NCBI GenBank assembly: GCA_002345675.1 | Contig: DDWL01000036.1 | Coordinates: 29,843-93,842 of the forward strand | Source of the DNA: Bacteroidales bacterium UBA2287 | GTDB taxonomy: Bacteria; Bacteroidota; Bacteroidia; Bacteroidales; Tenuifilaceae | Direction: 5' to 3' | DNA length: 64,000 bases | Shown here: piece by piece, positions 8,654-17,823 of the stretch | Layout: every line of letters starts with the position of its first letter | Numbering within the stretch: the stretch's first letter is position 1 | Notes under the pieces: generated by a model | The model's input: only the letters and a program-made list of their open reading frames with translations | What the model was told of the DNA's origin: nothing | Databases searched by the model: none | Translations under genes and position numbers: made by a program

Positions 8654-9032
8654 ATTTGAAGTAAAATAGATGTAGAAAGTAACTTGAGTAATAGGTGAAC
8701 TGTCTGTATTTCTATGTATCAAGGGCAAAAGGCGAAAATTCTAATCGAACTTTCACCTTTTGGGTTTGCCCGACCCGCAAGTCCGACTAAACAAAGATAT
8801 TAAAATTCCTTTACAGCATCATGCCCCGTTTCCCCTACTTCTCAGCCAAAAGATTAATACTAACGTTAATAAATTGTACGTACTTACTGGTTTTTGCTGT
8901 CGAGTAAATAAACTCGTTTTACTACATGTTTTGTTTTTGGTAATGAACGGCTCAGCTATTTACATTCATTCTTAATAAGGGCAAACAATCTTCATTTAAA
9001 GTTGTTTTATATAAATAACTAAAACGAGAACT
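8654..9032. other. Intergenic stretch without a recognised gene
   Basis: About 380 bp of mixed composition. An imperfect inverted repeat at 8723-8771 (GGGCAAAAGG..CGAAA against TTTC.CCTTTT..TTTGCCC) could be a weak bidirectional terminator or the remains of a mobile sequence. No convincing protein or RNA gene is seen. The last part is the AT-rich leader of the cupredoxin gene. Confidence 0.5.
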
Positions 9033-9638
9033 ATGAAAATAAAACTACTTTCAACTATTACGCTAATAATTTTGGTTCCCTTTTTTGTTTCTGCAACGGT
9101 TCACGAGGTAACCCAAACAGGGTTAACCTTCTCTCCCTCGTCGTTAAACGTTAATGTGGGCGATGTAATAAAGTGGGTTTGGTCGTCGGGAACTCACACA
9201 ACAACTTCTACAGCAATTCCCGATGGTGCAGCCCATTGGGATAGTCCATTAAGTTCATCAAATACCACTTTTGAGTACGAAGTTGCTGTTGCAGGACAAT
9301 ATAGCTATAAATGCACTCCTCACGAAAGCATGGGAATGGTTGGAAGTTTCTCTGCCACGCTGGTAAGCAGTGTTTCCCAAAATCAACTTAATAATTTACA
9401 CTTATATCCAAATCCAGCAAAATCATCGATTAACTTCCAAATTGACAATGAAAGTATAGCTACGGTGGCAATTTATAATGTTACTGGGAATAGGGTGTAT
9501 TACGAAAACTTAATAAAAACGCAATTACATAATCAATTTGAAATTGATGTGTCAAACCTTTCAAACGGTATTTATATGCTTACAATAGAATTTTTAAATA
9601 GCAAGAGAAAAACTCAAAAGTTCGTAATCCAAAAGTAG
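9033..9638 (+). CDS. Secreted cupredoxin with T9SS sorting domain
   Basis: 201 residues: signal peptide 1-21, a plastocyanin-like domain about 22-112, and a T9SS C-terminal sorting domain (LYPNPAKSS near 124, ending KFVIQK). The type-1 copper ligands are visible as H55, C94, H97 and M100 (CTPHESM), so it should bind a single copper and shuttle electrons. With the T9SS tail it would be secreted or anchored on the cell surface rather than stay in the periplasm. Redox partner unknown. It is transcribed towards an unrelated barrel gene. Confidence 0.88.
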   Translation: MKIKLLSTITLIILVPFFVSATVHEVTQTGLTFSPSSLNVNVGDVIKWVWSSGTHTTTSTAIPDGAAHWDSPLSSSNTTFEYEVAVAGQYSYKCTPHESMGMVGSFSATLVSSVSQNQLNNLHLYPNPAKSSINFQIDNESIATVAIYNVTGNRVYYENLIKTQLHNQFEIDVSNLSNGIYMLTIEFLNSKRKTQKFVIQK

Positions 9639-9746
9639 TGTAGTGTTTTAATTTCTGCTGCTATCTTGCAATTTTACAGCATATTTTTTCATTTTCTTAA
9701 AAACTTCATCACCTTTGCTGCGATTTTCTAAAAACACAAATTGCAT

Positions 9747-11021
9747 ATGATGAAGTTTTTTTTAGTGTTGATCTCAACAGTATCTGTTGCTCAAATTATT
9801 TCAGCTCAGGATGTTACTGAAAGTAAAATTAAAGCCAAAATATACGGCTATGCCGCATGGGAGGTCTTTTCCGACTCACGTAAGTCGCGCGAAGCGCGAG
9901 ATGGAGATCTCTATTTTTACCCCAACAACGTTTCCTTAGATATAAATGGACGAGACGTTAATGCAGTCCGTTCATTTACCATGCTTGCCTTATCTTCTCG
10001 TTTGGGTTATAAAGTTGAGGGTTTCGAAGCATTTGGCGCAAAGGGAATGTCGATGGTTGAGGCCGATTTTTGGGGAACCAATCAGGATAATATTAACCTA
10101 CTGCGAATTCGCCACGCCTTAGTAAAGTTAAGCTGGGAAAGGACTCAGCTAATGACTGGTATGTACTGGCATCCAGTAATTGTTGACGAAATGATTCCTG
10201 GCAATGTGTCCTTTGGTGCCGGAGCGCCATTTCATGCGCTTAACCGGGCTCCTCAGGTTCGCTTGTCGTACATGCTTACTCAAAATATCAAGTTAACAGG
10301 TGCAGCCATTGTAAACGCTTACCATCGTTCTGCTGGAGCTTACGATGCTCAACGAAATTCGGGTAAACCCGAACTCTTTGGGCAAATTTCAGGAAGTTTT
10401 GAAAAAAGTTTTCTTTTTGGTGTGTCGGCAAGTTATAAATGGCTTAGGCCGCGAATCGAAATTGCTTTGTTAGCCCCTGCTAAGTTGAAAACCGATAAGG
10501 AATTAGGCTCTTTCTATACGCATGCTTTTGGATTAATGAAGGTTGAAAACTTTACGTTGAAACTTGAAGGTGTTTACGGCCAGGAACTTTCGTTTTTAAA
10601 TATGATTGGTGGCTATGGTAAAATTACGGGCACCGACGGTTTATTGAGCGATTACGATTACACCAATTTAAACACCCTTAGCGTCTGGTTCGATGCTAGC
10701 TATCAAATAAATAAGTTTAATGTTGGCTTTTTTGCTGGCCGCCAATCGCTTCATGGTGCCGACGATAACTATTCAAGTACTGAATACAAAGAGCTTGGTG
10801 TAGTGAAAATTCCTGGCAGTGCAACCAACGACGACCTTAGCCATATTTATAGGCTTTCGCCCCGCATCTTTTATTCTGTTGATAAATTAACATTTGGGTT
10901 TGAATACATGCTAACTGGTGCTGTTTATGGTAAAGCATGGGACGCTAACCATGTTGTAACCGAAACTGCGGATCCTGTTGTTAACCATAGGTTGCTGTTT
11001 CTAACAAAGTATACATTCTAA
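9747..11021 (+). CDS. Outer-membrane beta-barrel protein (porin-like)
   Basis: About 424 residues with a signal peptide (MMKFFLVLISTVSVAQIISAQ) and, after it, alternating amphipathic strands ending in an aromatic residue (KYTF), the usual mark of an outer-membrane barrel. Two ATG codons in a row (9747 and 9750) are equally good starts. A conserved-looking stretch around residues 115-165 (MTGMYWHPVIVDEMIPGN) lies in the barrel. No TonB plug is present, so passive transport or a structural role is more likely than active import. Substrate unknown. A terminator follows. Confidence 0.75.
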   Translation: MMKFFLVLISTVSVAQIISAQDVTESKIKAKIYGYAAWEVFSDSRKSREARDGDLYFYPNNVSLDINGRDVNAVRSFTMLALSSRLGYKVEGFEAFGAKGMSMVEADFWGTNQDNINLLRIRHALVKLSWERTQLMTGMYWHPVIVDEMIPGNVSFGAGAPFHALNRAPQVRLSYMLTQNIKLTGAAIVNAYHRSAGAYDAQRNSGKPELFGQISGSFEKSFLFGVSASYKWLRPRIEIALLAPAKLKTDKELGSFYTHAFGLMKVENFTLKLEGVYGQELSFLNMIGGYGKITGTDGLLSDYDYTNLNTLSVWFDASYQINKFNVGFFAGRQSLHGADDNYSSTEYKELGVVKIPGSATNDDLSHIYRLSPRIFYSVDKLTFGFEYMLTGAVYGKAWDANHVVTETADPVVNHRLLFLTKYTF

Positions 11022-11061
11022 GGAACTTAATTGCTCTAAAAAAGTTGAACACTTCACTTTA

Positions 11062-11101
11062 TCTCATCATCCCAAATCAAAAGGGACGATGGGATTTTTT
11101 T
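11062..11101 (+). terminator. Terminator after the barrel gene
   Basis: A 12-bp stem with two G-T pairs (11062-11073 with 11083-11094), a 9-nt loop and seven T residues. Confidence 0.8.
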
Positions 11102-11145
11102 GCTATTTGTTTTGGTCAAAACACTCAATGGATTTTTAAACTTTG

Positions 11146-11153
11146 TATCTTTG
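11146..11153 (+). promoter_or_regulatory. Candidate -7 box of the suf operon (TATCTTTG)
   Basis: Perfect TAnnTTTG match about 120 nt ahead of sufB, after the upstream terminator. The -33 element is not clear. It leaves a leader of about 110 nt in which no known riboswitch fold was recognised. Confidence 0.35.
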
Positions 11154-11273
11154 CCGTTAATTTAGATTAATTCTAATTGCAATGTTAAGTTTTTAACAAA
11201 TGGGTTAAACAATTACCCTTTTTTACTGTTGAAATATCAGTATTAAAAAAGCACATATTTTCAATTTTCATAA

Positions 11274-12722
11274 ATGACTAACGAACAGGATAAAATACTC
11301 GGCGATGTAACCAGCGGTGACTATAAGTACGGCTTTGTTACCGATATCGAAACCGATACAATTCCCAAAGGGTTAAGCGAAGATGTTGTTCGCCTTATTT
11401 CCGAAAAAAAGGGAGAGCCCGAATGGATGCTCGAGTTTCGACTTAAGGCTTACCGCTACTGGGAAAAAATGGAAATGCCTCAATGGGCACACCTTTTTAT
11501 TCCTGAAATAAACTATCAGGACATAATTTTTTATGCTGCCCCAAAGCAAAAAGTTAGCTTAGGTTCGCTCGACGAGGTCGACCCTGAGTTGCTCGACACC
11601 TTTAGTCGCCTTGGCATTCCGCTCGAAGAGCAGAAAATTCTTTCGGGTGTTGCTGTCGATGCAGTTATGGATAGCATTTCGGTGAAAACAACATTTCGCG
11701 AAAATCTTGCTGAGCAAGGCATCATTTTTTGCTCCATGAGCGAAGCCATTCGCGAGCATCCCGACTTGGTTAAAAAGTACCTTGCCTCGGTTGTGCCTGT
11801 TACCGACAACTACTTTGCTGCGCTAAACTCAGCCGTTTTTAGCGATGGGTCGTTTTGCTACATTCCAAAGGGTGTTCGCTGCCCAATGGAGCTAAGCACA
11901 TATTTCCGCATAAATGCGGCTAATACTGGGCAGTTTGAGCGCACGCTCCTTATTGCCGATGCCGACAGCTATGTTTCGTACCTCGAGGGTTGCACTGCTC
12001 CCCAACGCGACGAAAACCAACTTCATGCTGCTGTTGTTGAAATTGTAGCCATGGAAAATGCAGAGGTTAAGTACTCAACGGTTCAAAACTGGTACCCAGG
12101 CGATAAAAACGGGAAAGGTGGAATTTATAACTTTGTTACCAAAAGGGGAATTTGTAAGGGGGCTAACAGTAAAATATCGTGGACTCAGGTCGAAACTGGC
12201 TCTGCAATTACATGGAAGTACCCAAGCTGCATACTTATGGGCGAAAACTCATATGGCGAATTCTACTCGGTGGCAGTTACAAATAATCATCAGCAAGCCG
12301 ACACGGGCACCAAGATGATTCATATTGGTAAGAATACCCGCAGTCGTATTGTTTCCAAAGGTATTTCGGCAGGGGTTAGCAATAACAGCTACCGTGGGCT
12401 GGTTAAGGTACTTAAGGGTGCCGAAAATTCGCGTAACTTTTCGCAGTGCGACTCATTGCTTTTAGGCGATAAATGCGGTGCACACACTTTCCCATATATC
12501 GAAGTCGATAATCCTTCTTCAATTGTTGAACACGAAGCAACAACTTCGAAAATTGGTGAAGATCAAATATTCTACTGCAACCAACGCGGCATTTCAACCG
12601 AAGATGCTGTTGCGCTTATTATTAATGGCTACGCTAAGGAGGTGTTAAATAAACTTCCCATGGAATTTGCCGTTGAGGCTCAAAAACTTCTTCAAATTAG
12701 CTTAGAGGGAAGTGTTGGTTAA
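11274..12722 (+). CDS. sufB: Fe-S cluster assembly protein SufB
   Basis: 482 residues, the usual SufB length, with the family's N-terminal helical region and beta-helix core. Recognisable segments include FCYIPKGVRCPMELSTYFRI, GCTAPQRDENQLHAAVVE and, near the C terminus, GDKCGAHTFPYIEV and HEATTSKIGEDQIFYCNQRG. SufB scaffolds nascent Fe-S clusters in the cytoplasm as part of the SufBCD complex and receives sulfur from SufS/SufE. It heads the operon, with sufC 45 nt downstream. Confidence 0.97.
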   Translation: MTNEQDKILGDVTSGDYKYGFVTDIETDTIPKGLSEDVVRLISEKKGEPEWMLEFRLKAYRYWEKMEMPQWAHLFIPEINYQDIIFYAAPKQKVSLGSLDEVDPELLDTFSRLGIPLEEQKILSGVAVDAVMDSISVKTTFRENLAEQGIIFCSMSEAIREHPDLVKKYLASVVPVTDNYFAALNSAVFSDGSFCYIPKGVRCPMELSTYFRINAANTGQFERTLLIADADSYVSYLEGCTAPQRDENQLHAAVVEIVAMENAEVKYSTVQNWYPGDKNGKGGIYNFVTKRGICKGANSKISWTQVETGSAITWKYPSCILMGENSYGEFYSVAVTNNHQQADTGTKMIHIGKNTRSRIVSKGISAGVSNNSYRGLVKVLKGAENSRNFSQCDSLLLGDKCGAHTFPYIEVDNPSSIVEHEATTSKIGEDQIFYCNQRGISTEDAVALIINGYAKEVLNKLPMEFAVEAQKLLQISLEGSVG

Positions 12723-12767
12723 ATAGTAAATGAAAAAATAATTGACGAATTCTGAAAAAATAACAAT

Positions 12768-13520
12768 ATGCTAAAGGTTAAAGATTTACATGCCAGTATT
12801 AATGGCAAGGAAATTTTAAAAGGAATTAACTTAGAGGTTAAGGCTGGCGAAATTCACGCCATTATGGGTCCTAACGGTTCGGGAAAAAGTACGCTGAGCG
12901 CAGTGCTTGCTGGAAAAGAAATATTTGAAGTAACTCACGGTGAAATTGAGTTTAACGGAAAAAACTTACTGGAACTTTCGCCCGAGGAGCGTTCGCGCGA
13001 AGGAATATTCTTGAGTTTTCAGTACCCCATCGAAATTCCAGGCGTTAGCATGGTTAACTTTATGAAAACTGCTCTTAACGAGCATCGAAAGCATAAAGGA
13101 CTTGACCCTGTTACAGCTTCCGATTTTTTGAAGCTTATGCGCGAGCGCAAAGAGTTGGTCGAAATCGATTCGGCTCTTACTAACCGTGCAGTTAACGAAG
13201 GTTTTTCGGGTGGCGAAAAGAAGAAGAACGAAATTTTTCAAATGGCCATGCTCGAGCCAAAGCTCGCCATACTCGACGAAACCGACTCGGGTCTCGATAT
13301 CGATGCGCTTCGTATTGTTGCCAACGGCGTTAACAAGTTAAAGCGCTCCGACAATGCCACCATTGTTATTACTCACTATCAAAGGCTCCTCGACTATATT
13401 GTACCCGATTTTGTTCATATTCTGTATAACGGCCAAATTGTAAAAACTGGTGGCAAAGAGTTAGCCTTGGAACTTGAGGAAAAGGGTTACGATTGGATTA
13501 AAAATGGTGAACAGAACTAA
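12768..13520 (+). CDS. sufC: SufC ATPase of the SufBCD complex
   Basis: 250 residues, an ABC-type ATPase without membrane domains. Walker A is at 34-42 (GPNGSGKST), signature FSGGE at 146-150 and Walker B LAILDE at 167-172, followed by the D-loop SGLDID; the switch histidine is in VITHYQR. It binds SufB and SufD and powers conformational change during cluster assembly. It lies between sufB and sufD; the 147-bp gap to sufD is filled with short repeats. Confidence 0.97.
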   Translation: MLKVKDLHASINGKEILKGINLEVKAGEIHAIMGPNGSGKSTLSAVLAGKEIFEVTHGEIEFNGKNLLELSPEERSREGIFLSFQYPIEIPGVSMVNFMKTALNEHRKHKGLDPVTASDFLKLMRERKELVEIDSALTNRAVNEGFSGGEKKKNEIFQMAMLEPKLAILDETDSGLDIDALRIVANGVNKLKRSDNATIVITHYQRLLDYIVPDFVHILYNGQIVKTGGKELALELEEKGYDWIKNGEQN

Positions 13521-13546
13521 ACGCTACGACGCTAAGTGGTAGATAA

Positions 13547-13660
13547 GTAGTTCGTTGCGCCTTCGCGTCTTTGCGTTTAAATAATATATAGTAATCGTTG
13601 CGCCTTTGCGTTTAATAATGTAGTAATCGTTGCGTCTTAGCGTCGTTGCGTTTAAAAAAT
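13547..13660. repeat. Degenerate CGTTGCG/TTTGCGTTTAA repeats between sufC and sufD
   Basis: Three imperfect units of 30-40 bp built from the words CGTTGCG, CCTTTGCG or TCTTAGCG, and GTTTAA, each introduced by tagt(aat) and separated by little else. The same words recur at 18437-18464 ahead of the DUF59 gene. The unit lengths are unequal and there are no unique spacers, so this is not CRISPR. Confidence 0.7.
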
Positions 13661-13667
13661 ACTTAGT

Positions 13668-15035
13668 ATGAATCAAAAGTCAACAGCCATATCGTCCAAA
13701 GAGAGCCTAATCAGTTTGTACCTCGATAACCTCGACCTGATAAAGGAGAATTCTGCCGAAACGCTCAATAGTGCTCGCCAGTCGGCCATTGAGAATTTCA
13801 AGTTACTTGGTTTTCCCAGTGCGAAAAATGAAAAGTACAAGTACATTAAGGTAGAGCCTTTTTTTCAAAAGGAATTCGAAAAGTACTTTACACCCCGTTG
13901 CATTTCCTTTAAAATCGACGATATTTTTCGATGCGACATTCCATCGCTCGACACCCATTTGGCACTTGTGCTTAATGGCTTTTTCTTGCCAAATAAGTCG
14001 ATGCTGGTGGAACTCGACAATGGCGTAATTATGGGAAGTCTGGCTGAGGCATCGAAAAAGTACCCCAACGTTGTTGGTAAGTACTACAATTCGCTGGCTT
14101 CAAACGAAGAGGATGGACTTGTTGCTTTGAACACCGCTTTCTCGCAGGATGGGGTTTTTATATATATTCCCAAGGGAGTTGTGCTCGAAAGGCCAATTCA
14201 AATTATAAATCTTTTAATGAGCGACGAGAACCAAATGGTTCAGTATCGCAACCTTATTGTTGCCGACGAGAATGCTCAGGCCAGCATTGCCATTTGCGAC
14301 CACACCCTTTCACCTTCGGAATTTCTTACCAATGTGGTAACCGAAGTTTTTACCAATAAGGGCGCTAACCTCGACGTAGTTTCAATGCAGAATCAGCATA
14401 ACGAATCAACCCAGTTTTCGCATGTTTTTGCAAAGCAGGAGCGCGACTCAGTGCTTTCAACCAATACCGTTTCGCTACATGGTGGCGTAATTCGCAATAA
14501 TGTTCACGTACTTTTAAACGACGAGGGTTGCGAAAACCATACTTACGGTTTGGCGTTGGTCGACAGGAATCAGCATATCGACATGTACTCGTTTATCGAC
14601 CATGCAAAGCCAAATTGTACAAGTAACGAGCTTTACAAAGCACTTCTCGACGATCAGGCAACCGGAGCATTTAATGGTAGAATTTTAGTACGCCGCGATG
14701 CGCAAAAAACGCAAGCGTTCCAAAGCAATAACAATTTGCTGCTTACTGCCGACGCAAAAATGTACACCAAGCCGCAGCTCGAAATTTATGCCGATGATGT
14801 AAAGTGTAGCCACGGGGCAACTGTTGGCCAACTCGATATGGAAGCCAAATTCTACATGCAGGCTCGCGGAATTGGCGAACGTGAGGCTAAGCTACTGCTA
14901 ATGTTTGGCTTTGCTCACGATGTGGTTAAAACCATTAAAATTGAGCCCCTTCGCGAACGAATTGACGATTTAGTGAACCGACGACTTCGAGGCGAACTCT
15001 CGCGCTGCCATAACTGTCCAATGCATTGCTGTTAA
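13668..15035 (+). CDS. sufD: Fe-S cluster assembly protein SufD
   Basis: 455 residues, paralogous to SufB, with the SufD-type core (AFNGRILVRRDAQKTQAFQS, CSHGATVGQLDMEAKFYMQA, RGIGEREAKLLLMFGFA). It forms the heterodimer with SufB and is needed for iron entry and cluster assembly. The C terminus ends with four cysteines in nine residues (C447, C450, C454, C455), an addition to the fold that could bind metal. The toxin-antitoxin pair that follows has its own promoter and separates this gene from sufS. Confidence 0.96.
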   Translation: MNQKSTAISSKESLISLYLDNLDLIKENSAETLNSARQSAIENFKLLGFPSAKNEKYKYIKVEPFFQKEFEKYFTPRCISFKIDDIFRCDIPSLDTHLALVLNGFFLPNKSMLVELDNGVIMGSLAEASKKYPNVVGKYYNSLASNEEDGLVALNTAFSQDGVFIYIPKGVVLERPIQIINLLMSDENQMVQYRNLIVADENAQASIAICDHTLSPSEFLTNVVTEVFTNKGANLDVVSMQNQHNESTQFSHVFAKQERDSVLSTNTVSLHGGVIRNNVHVLLNDEGCENHTYGLALVDRNQHIDMYSFIDHAKPNCTSNELYKALLDDQATGAFNGRILVRRDAQKTQAFQSNNNLLLTADAKMYTKPQLEIYADDVKCSHGATVGQLDMEAKFYMQARGIGEREAKLLLMFGFAHDVVKTIKIEPLRERIDDLVNRRLRGELSRCHNCPMHCC

Positions 15036-15041
15036 ATGACA

Positions 15042-15072
15042 TTGAATATAAATTGTAATTATAGTATATTTG
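15042..15072 (+). promoter_or_regulatory. Internal promoter ahead of the toxin-antitoxin pair
   Basis: TTG at 15042-15044, 20 nt, then TATATTTG at 15065-15072: a good Bacteroidota promoter placed just after the sufD stop and 40 nt ahead of the antitoxin start. It could also feed sufS, which has no promoter of its own in sight. Confidence 0.5.
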
Positions 15073-15111
15073 AATCAAGGTGAAACCTAAATTGTTTAAA
15101 CCAAATTGCAA

Positions 15112-15348
15112 ATGACTACAATAGATATTAGAAAGAAGTTGATTAGCAAAATCAATAAGACAACGGATAATCAACTCCTTGAAGAAATGTATCGTCTAAT
15201 TGAAAACGAAGAGGTCGACGACAGCATTCTTTACCTTTCGAATGAACAGAAAAAAGTAGTGAAAGAGGCTCAGAGCCAATACCGAAATGGTAAAACTATT
15301 TCAAACGCTGATGCCAATAACGAGATTGACGAATGGCTAAAAGAATAG
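15112..15348 (+). CDS. Antitoxin of a RelE/ParE-type pair
   Basis: A small acidic protein of 78 residues, mostly helical (RKKLISKINKTTDNQLLEEM, then an Asn/Asp-rich C-terminal part). The ATG at 15112 is preferred over an upstream TTG. Its 3' end overlaps the next gene by 16 nt, the usual arrangement of antitoxin before toxin. The sequence resembles the short antitoxins paired with RelE/ParE toxins in Bacteroidota, but no DNA-binding domain can be named with certainty. It probably neutralises the toxin and may repress the local promoter. Confidence 0.75.
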   Translation: MTTIDIRKKLISKINKTTDNQLLEEMYRLIENEEVDDSILYLSNEQKKVVKEAQSQYRNGKTISNADANNEIDEWLKE

Positions 15349-15632
15349 TTTGGACGGATAAAGCACAGTCTGATCGTTTTTCTATTTTTGAGTATTGGAA
15401 TAATCGAAATAAATCCAAACAATACAGCAAAAAACTCAATAGCCTTATTAATGAAACTCTTACAGTTGTTAGCAAGCACCCGTTAGTTGGTAAAAGAACT
15501 GATATTGAGAATGTAAGAGCAAAGCTGTTAAGGGATTATTTAATTGTTTATGAGGAGACAGAAAATGTGATTGTTGTTTTAACAATATGGGATAATAGGC
15601 GAAATCCTGTGTCTTTAGAAGTAAAAGAATAA
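15333..15632 (+). CDS. RelE/ParE family toxin
   Basis: 99 residues with the ParE/RelE toxin layout: N-terminal VWTDKAQSDRFSIFEYW helix pair, a KHPLVGKRT loop, LLRDYLIVYEE and a C-terminal strand pair with the IWDNRRNP motif. Such toxins either cut ribosome-bound mRNA or poison gyrase; which of the two is not decided by sequence. It overlaps the antitoxin by 16 nt, so the two are translationally coupled. The pair sits inside the suf gene set, 36 nt ahead of sufS. Confidence 0.88.
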   Translation: MAKRIVWTDKAQSDRFSIFEYWNNRNKSKQYSKKLNSLINETLTVVSKHPLVGKRTDIENVRAKLLRDYLIVYEETENVIVVLTIWDNRRNPVSLEVKE

Positions 15633-15668
15633 CCCTCATAGCCCAACTTTTTTATCATATTATAATTT

Positions 15669-16895
15669 ATGCAAATGCCCTTCGATATTTCAAAAATTCG
15701 TGCCGATTTCCCAATTTTAAATCGTAAGGTTTACGGTAAGCCTTTGGTTTACTTCGACAACGGCGCAACAACCCATAAGCCCACTTGTGTTCTTGAAACC
15801 ATTAGCCATTTTTACAACCAAATTAACTCCAATATTCACCGTGGCGTTCATGCGCTAAGCCAAGAGTCGACTAAGGAGTACGAAGCCGCGAGGGAAACCA
15901 TAAGGGCGTTTATTAACGCTAAAGGTACAAGCGAAATTATTTTCACATCGGGTACAACCGCATCAGTAAACCTTGTGGCCTTTTCGTTTGGCGAAGCATT
16001 TGTAAAGCAGGGCGACGAGGTTATTGTTTCCGAAATGGAGCACCACTCCAATATAGTTCCCTGGCAGTTGCTATGCGAACGTAAAGGGGCAACGCTAAAA
16101 GTTTTGCCATTCGACGACAATGGGGAGTTACAGCTCGAAAAACTCGATGAGCTAATTACAGTGAAAACTCGAATTCTTGCAGTTACTCAGGTCTCGAATT
16201 CGCTGGGAACCGTTAACCCAATTAAGGAAATTATTGTAAAGGCTCACGCCAAAGGCGTAAAGGTTTTGGTCGATGGGGCACAGGGCGTAAAGCACGGAAT
16301 AGTCGATGTTCAGGATATGGATGCCGATTTCTACGTTTTCTCGGGGCATAAAATATATGGCCCTACTGGCATTGGTGTGCTTTACGGAAAGGAGGAGCTG
16401 CTTGCTGCAATGCCCCCTTGGCAAGGCGGAGGCGATATGATTGCCCGAGTAACATTCGAAAAAGCTACATACAACGAGCTCCCATTTAAATTCGAAGCAG
16501 GAACAGCAAACTACATTGGTGCCGCAGGTTTGGCAAAGGCAATTGAGTATTACCAGTCGGTTGGAATTGCTGCTGCGCTGCAGCACGAAGATGAGCTGTT
16601 GGCATATGCAACTCAACGCCTGCTGTCGATTGAAGGCGTTCGAATTATCGGCAATGCCAAAAACAAAGCTGCTATTATTTCGTTTCTCGTTGGCGATATT
16701 CACCCTTACGACACTGGAATGATTCTCGACAAAATGGGAATTGCAGTTCGCACAGGTACGCATTGCACCGAGCCGGTTATGGATCACTTTGGAATCGATG
16801 GAACCGTTCGCGCCTCAATGGCGTTTTACAACACAAAGGACGAAATCGACAAACTAATTGAGGGAGTTGAACGGGTTAAGTTAATGTTTGGGTAG
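15669..16895 (+). CDS. sufS: SufS-type cysteine desulfurase
   Basis: 408 residues, a PLP-dependent class V aminotransferase. K228 in FSGHKIYGPTG is the cofactor lysine and C366 in RTGTHCTEP is the persulfide cysteine; the short active-site loop marks the SufS/group II type, which needs SufE to accept sulfur. It removes sulfur from L-cysteine for cluster assembly. A second ATG at 15675 is an alternative start. It is separated from sufD by the toxin-antitoxin pair and from sufE by a minus-strand pair. Confidence 0.96.
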   Translation: MQMPFDISKIRADFPILNRKVYGKPLVYFDNGATTHKPTCVLETISHFYNQINSNIHRGVHALSQESTKEYEAARETIRAFINAKGTSEIIFTSGTTASVNLVAFSFGEAFVKQGDEVIVSEMEHHSNIVPWQLLCERKGATLKVLPFDDNGELQLEKLDELITVKTRILAVTQVSNSLGTVNPIKEIIVKAHAKGVKVLVDGAQGVKHGIVDVQDMDADFYVFSGHKIYGPTGIGVLYGKEELLAAMPPWQGGGDMIARVTFEKATYNELPFKFEAGTANYIGAAGLAKAIEYYQSVGIAAALQHEDELLAYATQRLLSIEGVRIIGNAKNKAAIISFLVGDIHPYDTGMILDKMGIAVRTGTHCTEPVMDHFGIDGTVRASMAFYNTKDEIDKLIEGVERVKLMFG

Positions 16896-16948
16896 GTTTT
16901 AAGGTTTTACCATCAGGCTTTTCTGCTTAATTTTCACAGTTTGCTGTC

Positions 16949-17560
16949 CTAGATTTTTCGAATTTCCTTAATAATTGTAGTTTTTACTTTGTCCCATGTG
17001 AGTTTTGGCTCAAAGGTAAAGGGGTCGGGATCGTTTTCGGCGTCTACAAAGTACGTTAAGCTTCTGGCAACGTGAAACGTAGTTTGGTGCGGGTATTTTT
17101 CGAGGAAAAGATTGAAGAGGTTTTCAATGCTATACTGTTTTAAAAGGAAATACAAATCGTAAAAGTCTTTCTTTTTCCCCCGACCATTTATTGCGTCTAA
17201 TTTCATCGGAGCGATATCGTCAACAGAAAGCATTCGAATTCCATCAATCTCAATAATAGGTCTAATAATTTCGTACTTAAACCGAATGAAATCAACTTTT
17301 ATTCCATTTAATGTACATATAAGAGTTTGCGGAAGTTGGAGCGTTGGGCTTACCGAGTAGTCCCTTAGTAGTTTTGGAATGAGTATGTCAGTACTAAAAT
17401 CTTCAACAGTAAATAAATCTAAATCAATGGATTTCCTGTGCCCTATTTGTAAAGAGAGCGCAGTGCCACCAACCAGAAAGAATTGACGCAGGTAGTCCCT
17501 TTGCATCAAATCCTTTAGTAATTCCAATGTGAAATGTTCAACTGTTTTAGTTTGTAACAT
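16949..17560 (-). CDS. AbiEii/AbiGii-type nucleotidyltransferase (toxin)
   Basis: 203 residues of the nucleotidyltransferase superfamily: GGTALSLQIG at 31-40 and the metal-binding D46/D48 pair in SIDLDLF, followed later by KLDAINGRGKKKDFYDLY, typical of the AbiEii/type IV toxin family. Known members add nucleotides to tRNA or modify targets and act in phage defence or addiction. Its start overlaps the partner gene upstream by 46 nt; an internal start at 17506 would give a shorter N terminus. It is convergent with sufS. Confidence 0.83.
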   Translation of the reverse strand: MLQTKTVEHFTLELLKDLMQRDYLRQFFLVGGTALSLQIGHRKSIDLDLFTVEDFSTDILIPKLLRDYSVSPTLQLPQTLICTLNGIKVDFIRFKYEIIRPIIEIDGIRMLSVDDIAPMKLDAINGRGKKKDFYDLYFLLKQYSIENLFNLFLEKYPHQTTFHVARSLTYFVDAENDPDPFTFEPKLTWDKVKTTIIKEIRKI

Positions 17561-17823
17561 CGAAATTGATTTAGAGGAACATTGAAGTATGCGCTACAAA
17601 AATGAAGCACTCGGTTGTCCATATAGCGAAGGTTTTTTGCTATGGATGCTATTCTTTTTTTTCCGTAATAATTTTTAATGGACTTAAATTCCTCCAGCGT
17701 TCCCATTTGCAAAACCCTGTCGACAATAAACGCAGCGTGCTTTTCGGCGTCGACCGTGTAGGGGTCAACATCCCAAAAGAGGGTTTTCGATAGCCCAAGT
17801 ACAACCTCCTTTTTCTCGTCCAT
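17515..17823 (-). CDS. DUF6922-type partner (antitoxin) of the nucleotidyltransferase
   Basis: 102 residues from the ATG at 17823 (MDEKKEVVLGLSKTLFWDVD). The layout (FWDVDP, EKHAAFIVDRVLQMGTLEE, KNYYGKKRI, LHFCSAYFNVP, RCY near the end) matches small proteins that precede AbiEii-like nucleotidyltransferases in Bacteroidota. It is probably the antitoxin or regulatory partner; it lacks the winged helix of classical AbiEi. The 3' end overlaps the toxin gene by 46 nt. Confidence 0.75.
   Translation of the reverse strand: MDEKKEVVLGLSKTLFWDVDPYTVDAEKHAAFIVDRVLQMGTLEEFKSIKNYYGKKRIASIAKNLRYMDNRVLHFCSAYFNVPLNQFRCYKLKQLNISHWNY

Noticed and set aside
8531..8728. Minus-strand ORF over tRNA-Arg
   Set aside because: It is the complement of a tRNA gene and terminator, a well-known false gene.
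11531..11809. Minus-strand ORFs inside sufB and similar shadow ORFs inside other long genes
   Set aside because: They overlap strong genes completely and have no domain or own signals.
13547..13660. Repeats between sufC and sufD as a CRISPR array
   Set aside because: Unequal units built from overlapping words, no constant-length repeat, no unique spacers and no cas genes nearby.
16949..17823. Classical AbiEi/AbiEii pair with winged-helix antitoxin
   Set aside because: The partner is only 102 residues and lacks the winged-helix region; called a DUF6922-type partner instead.
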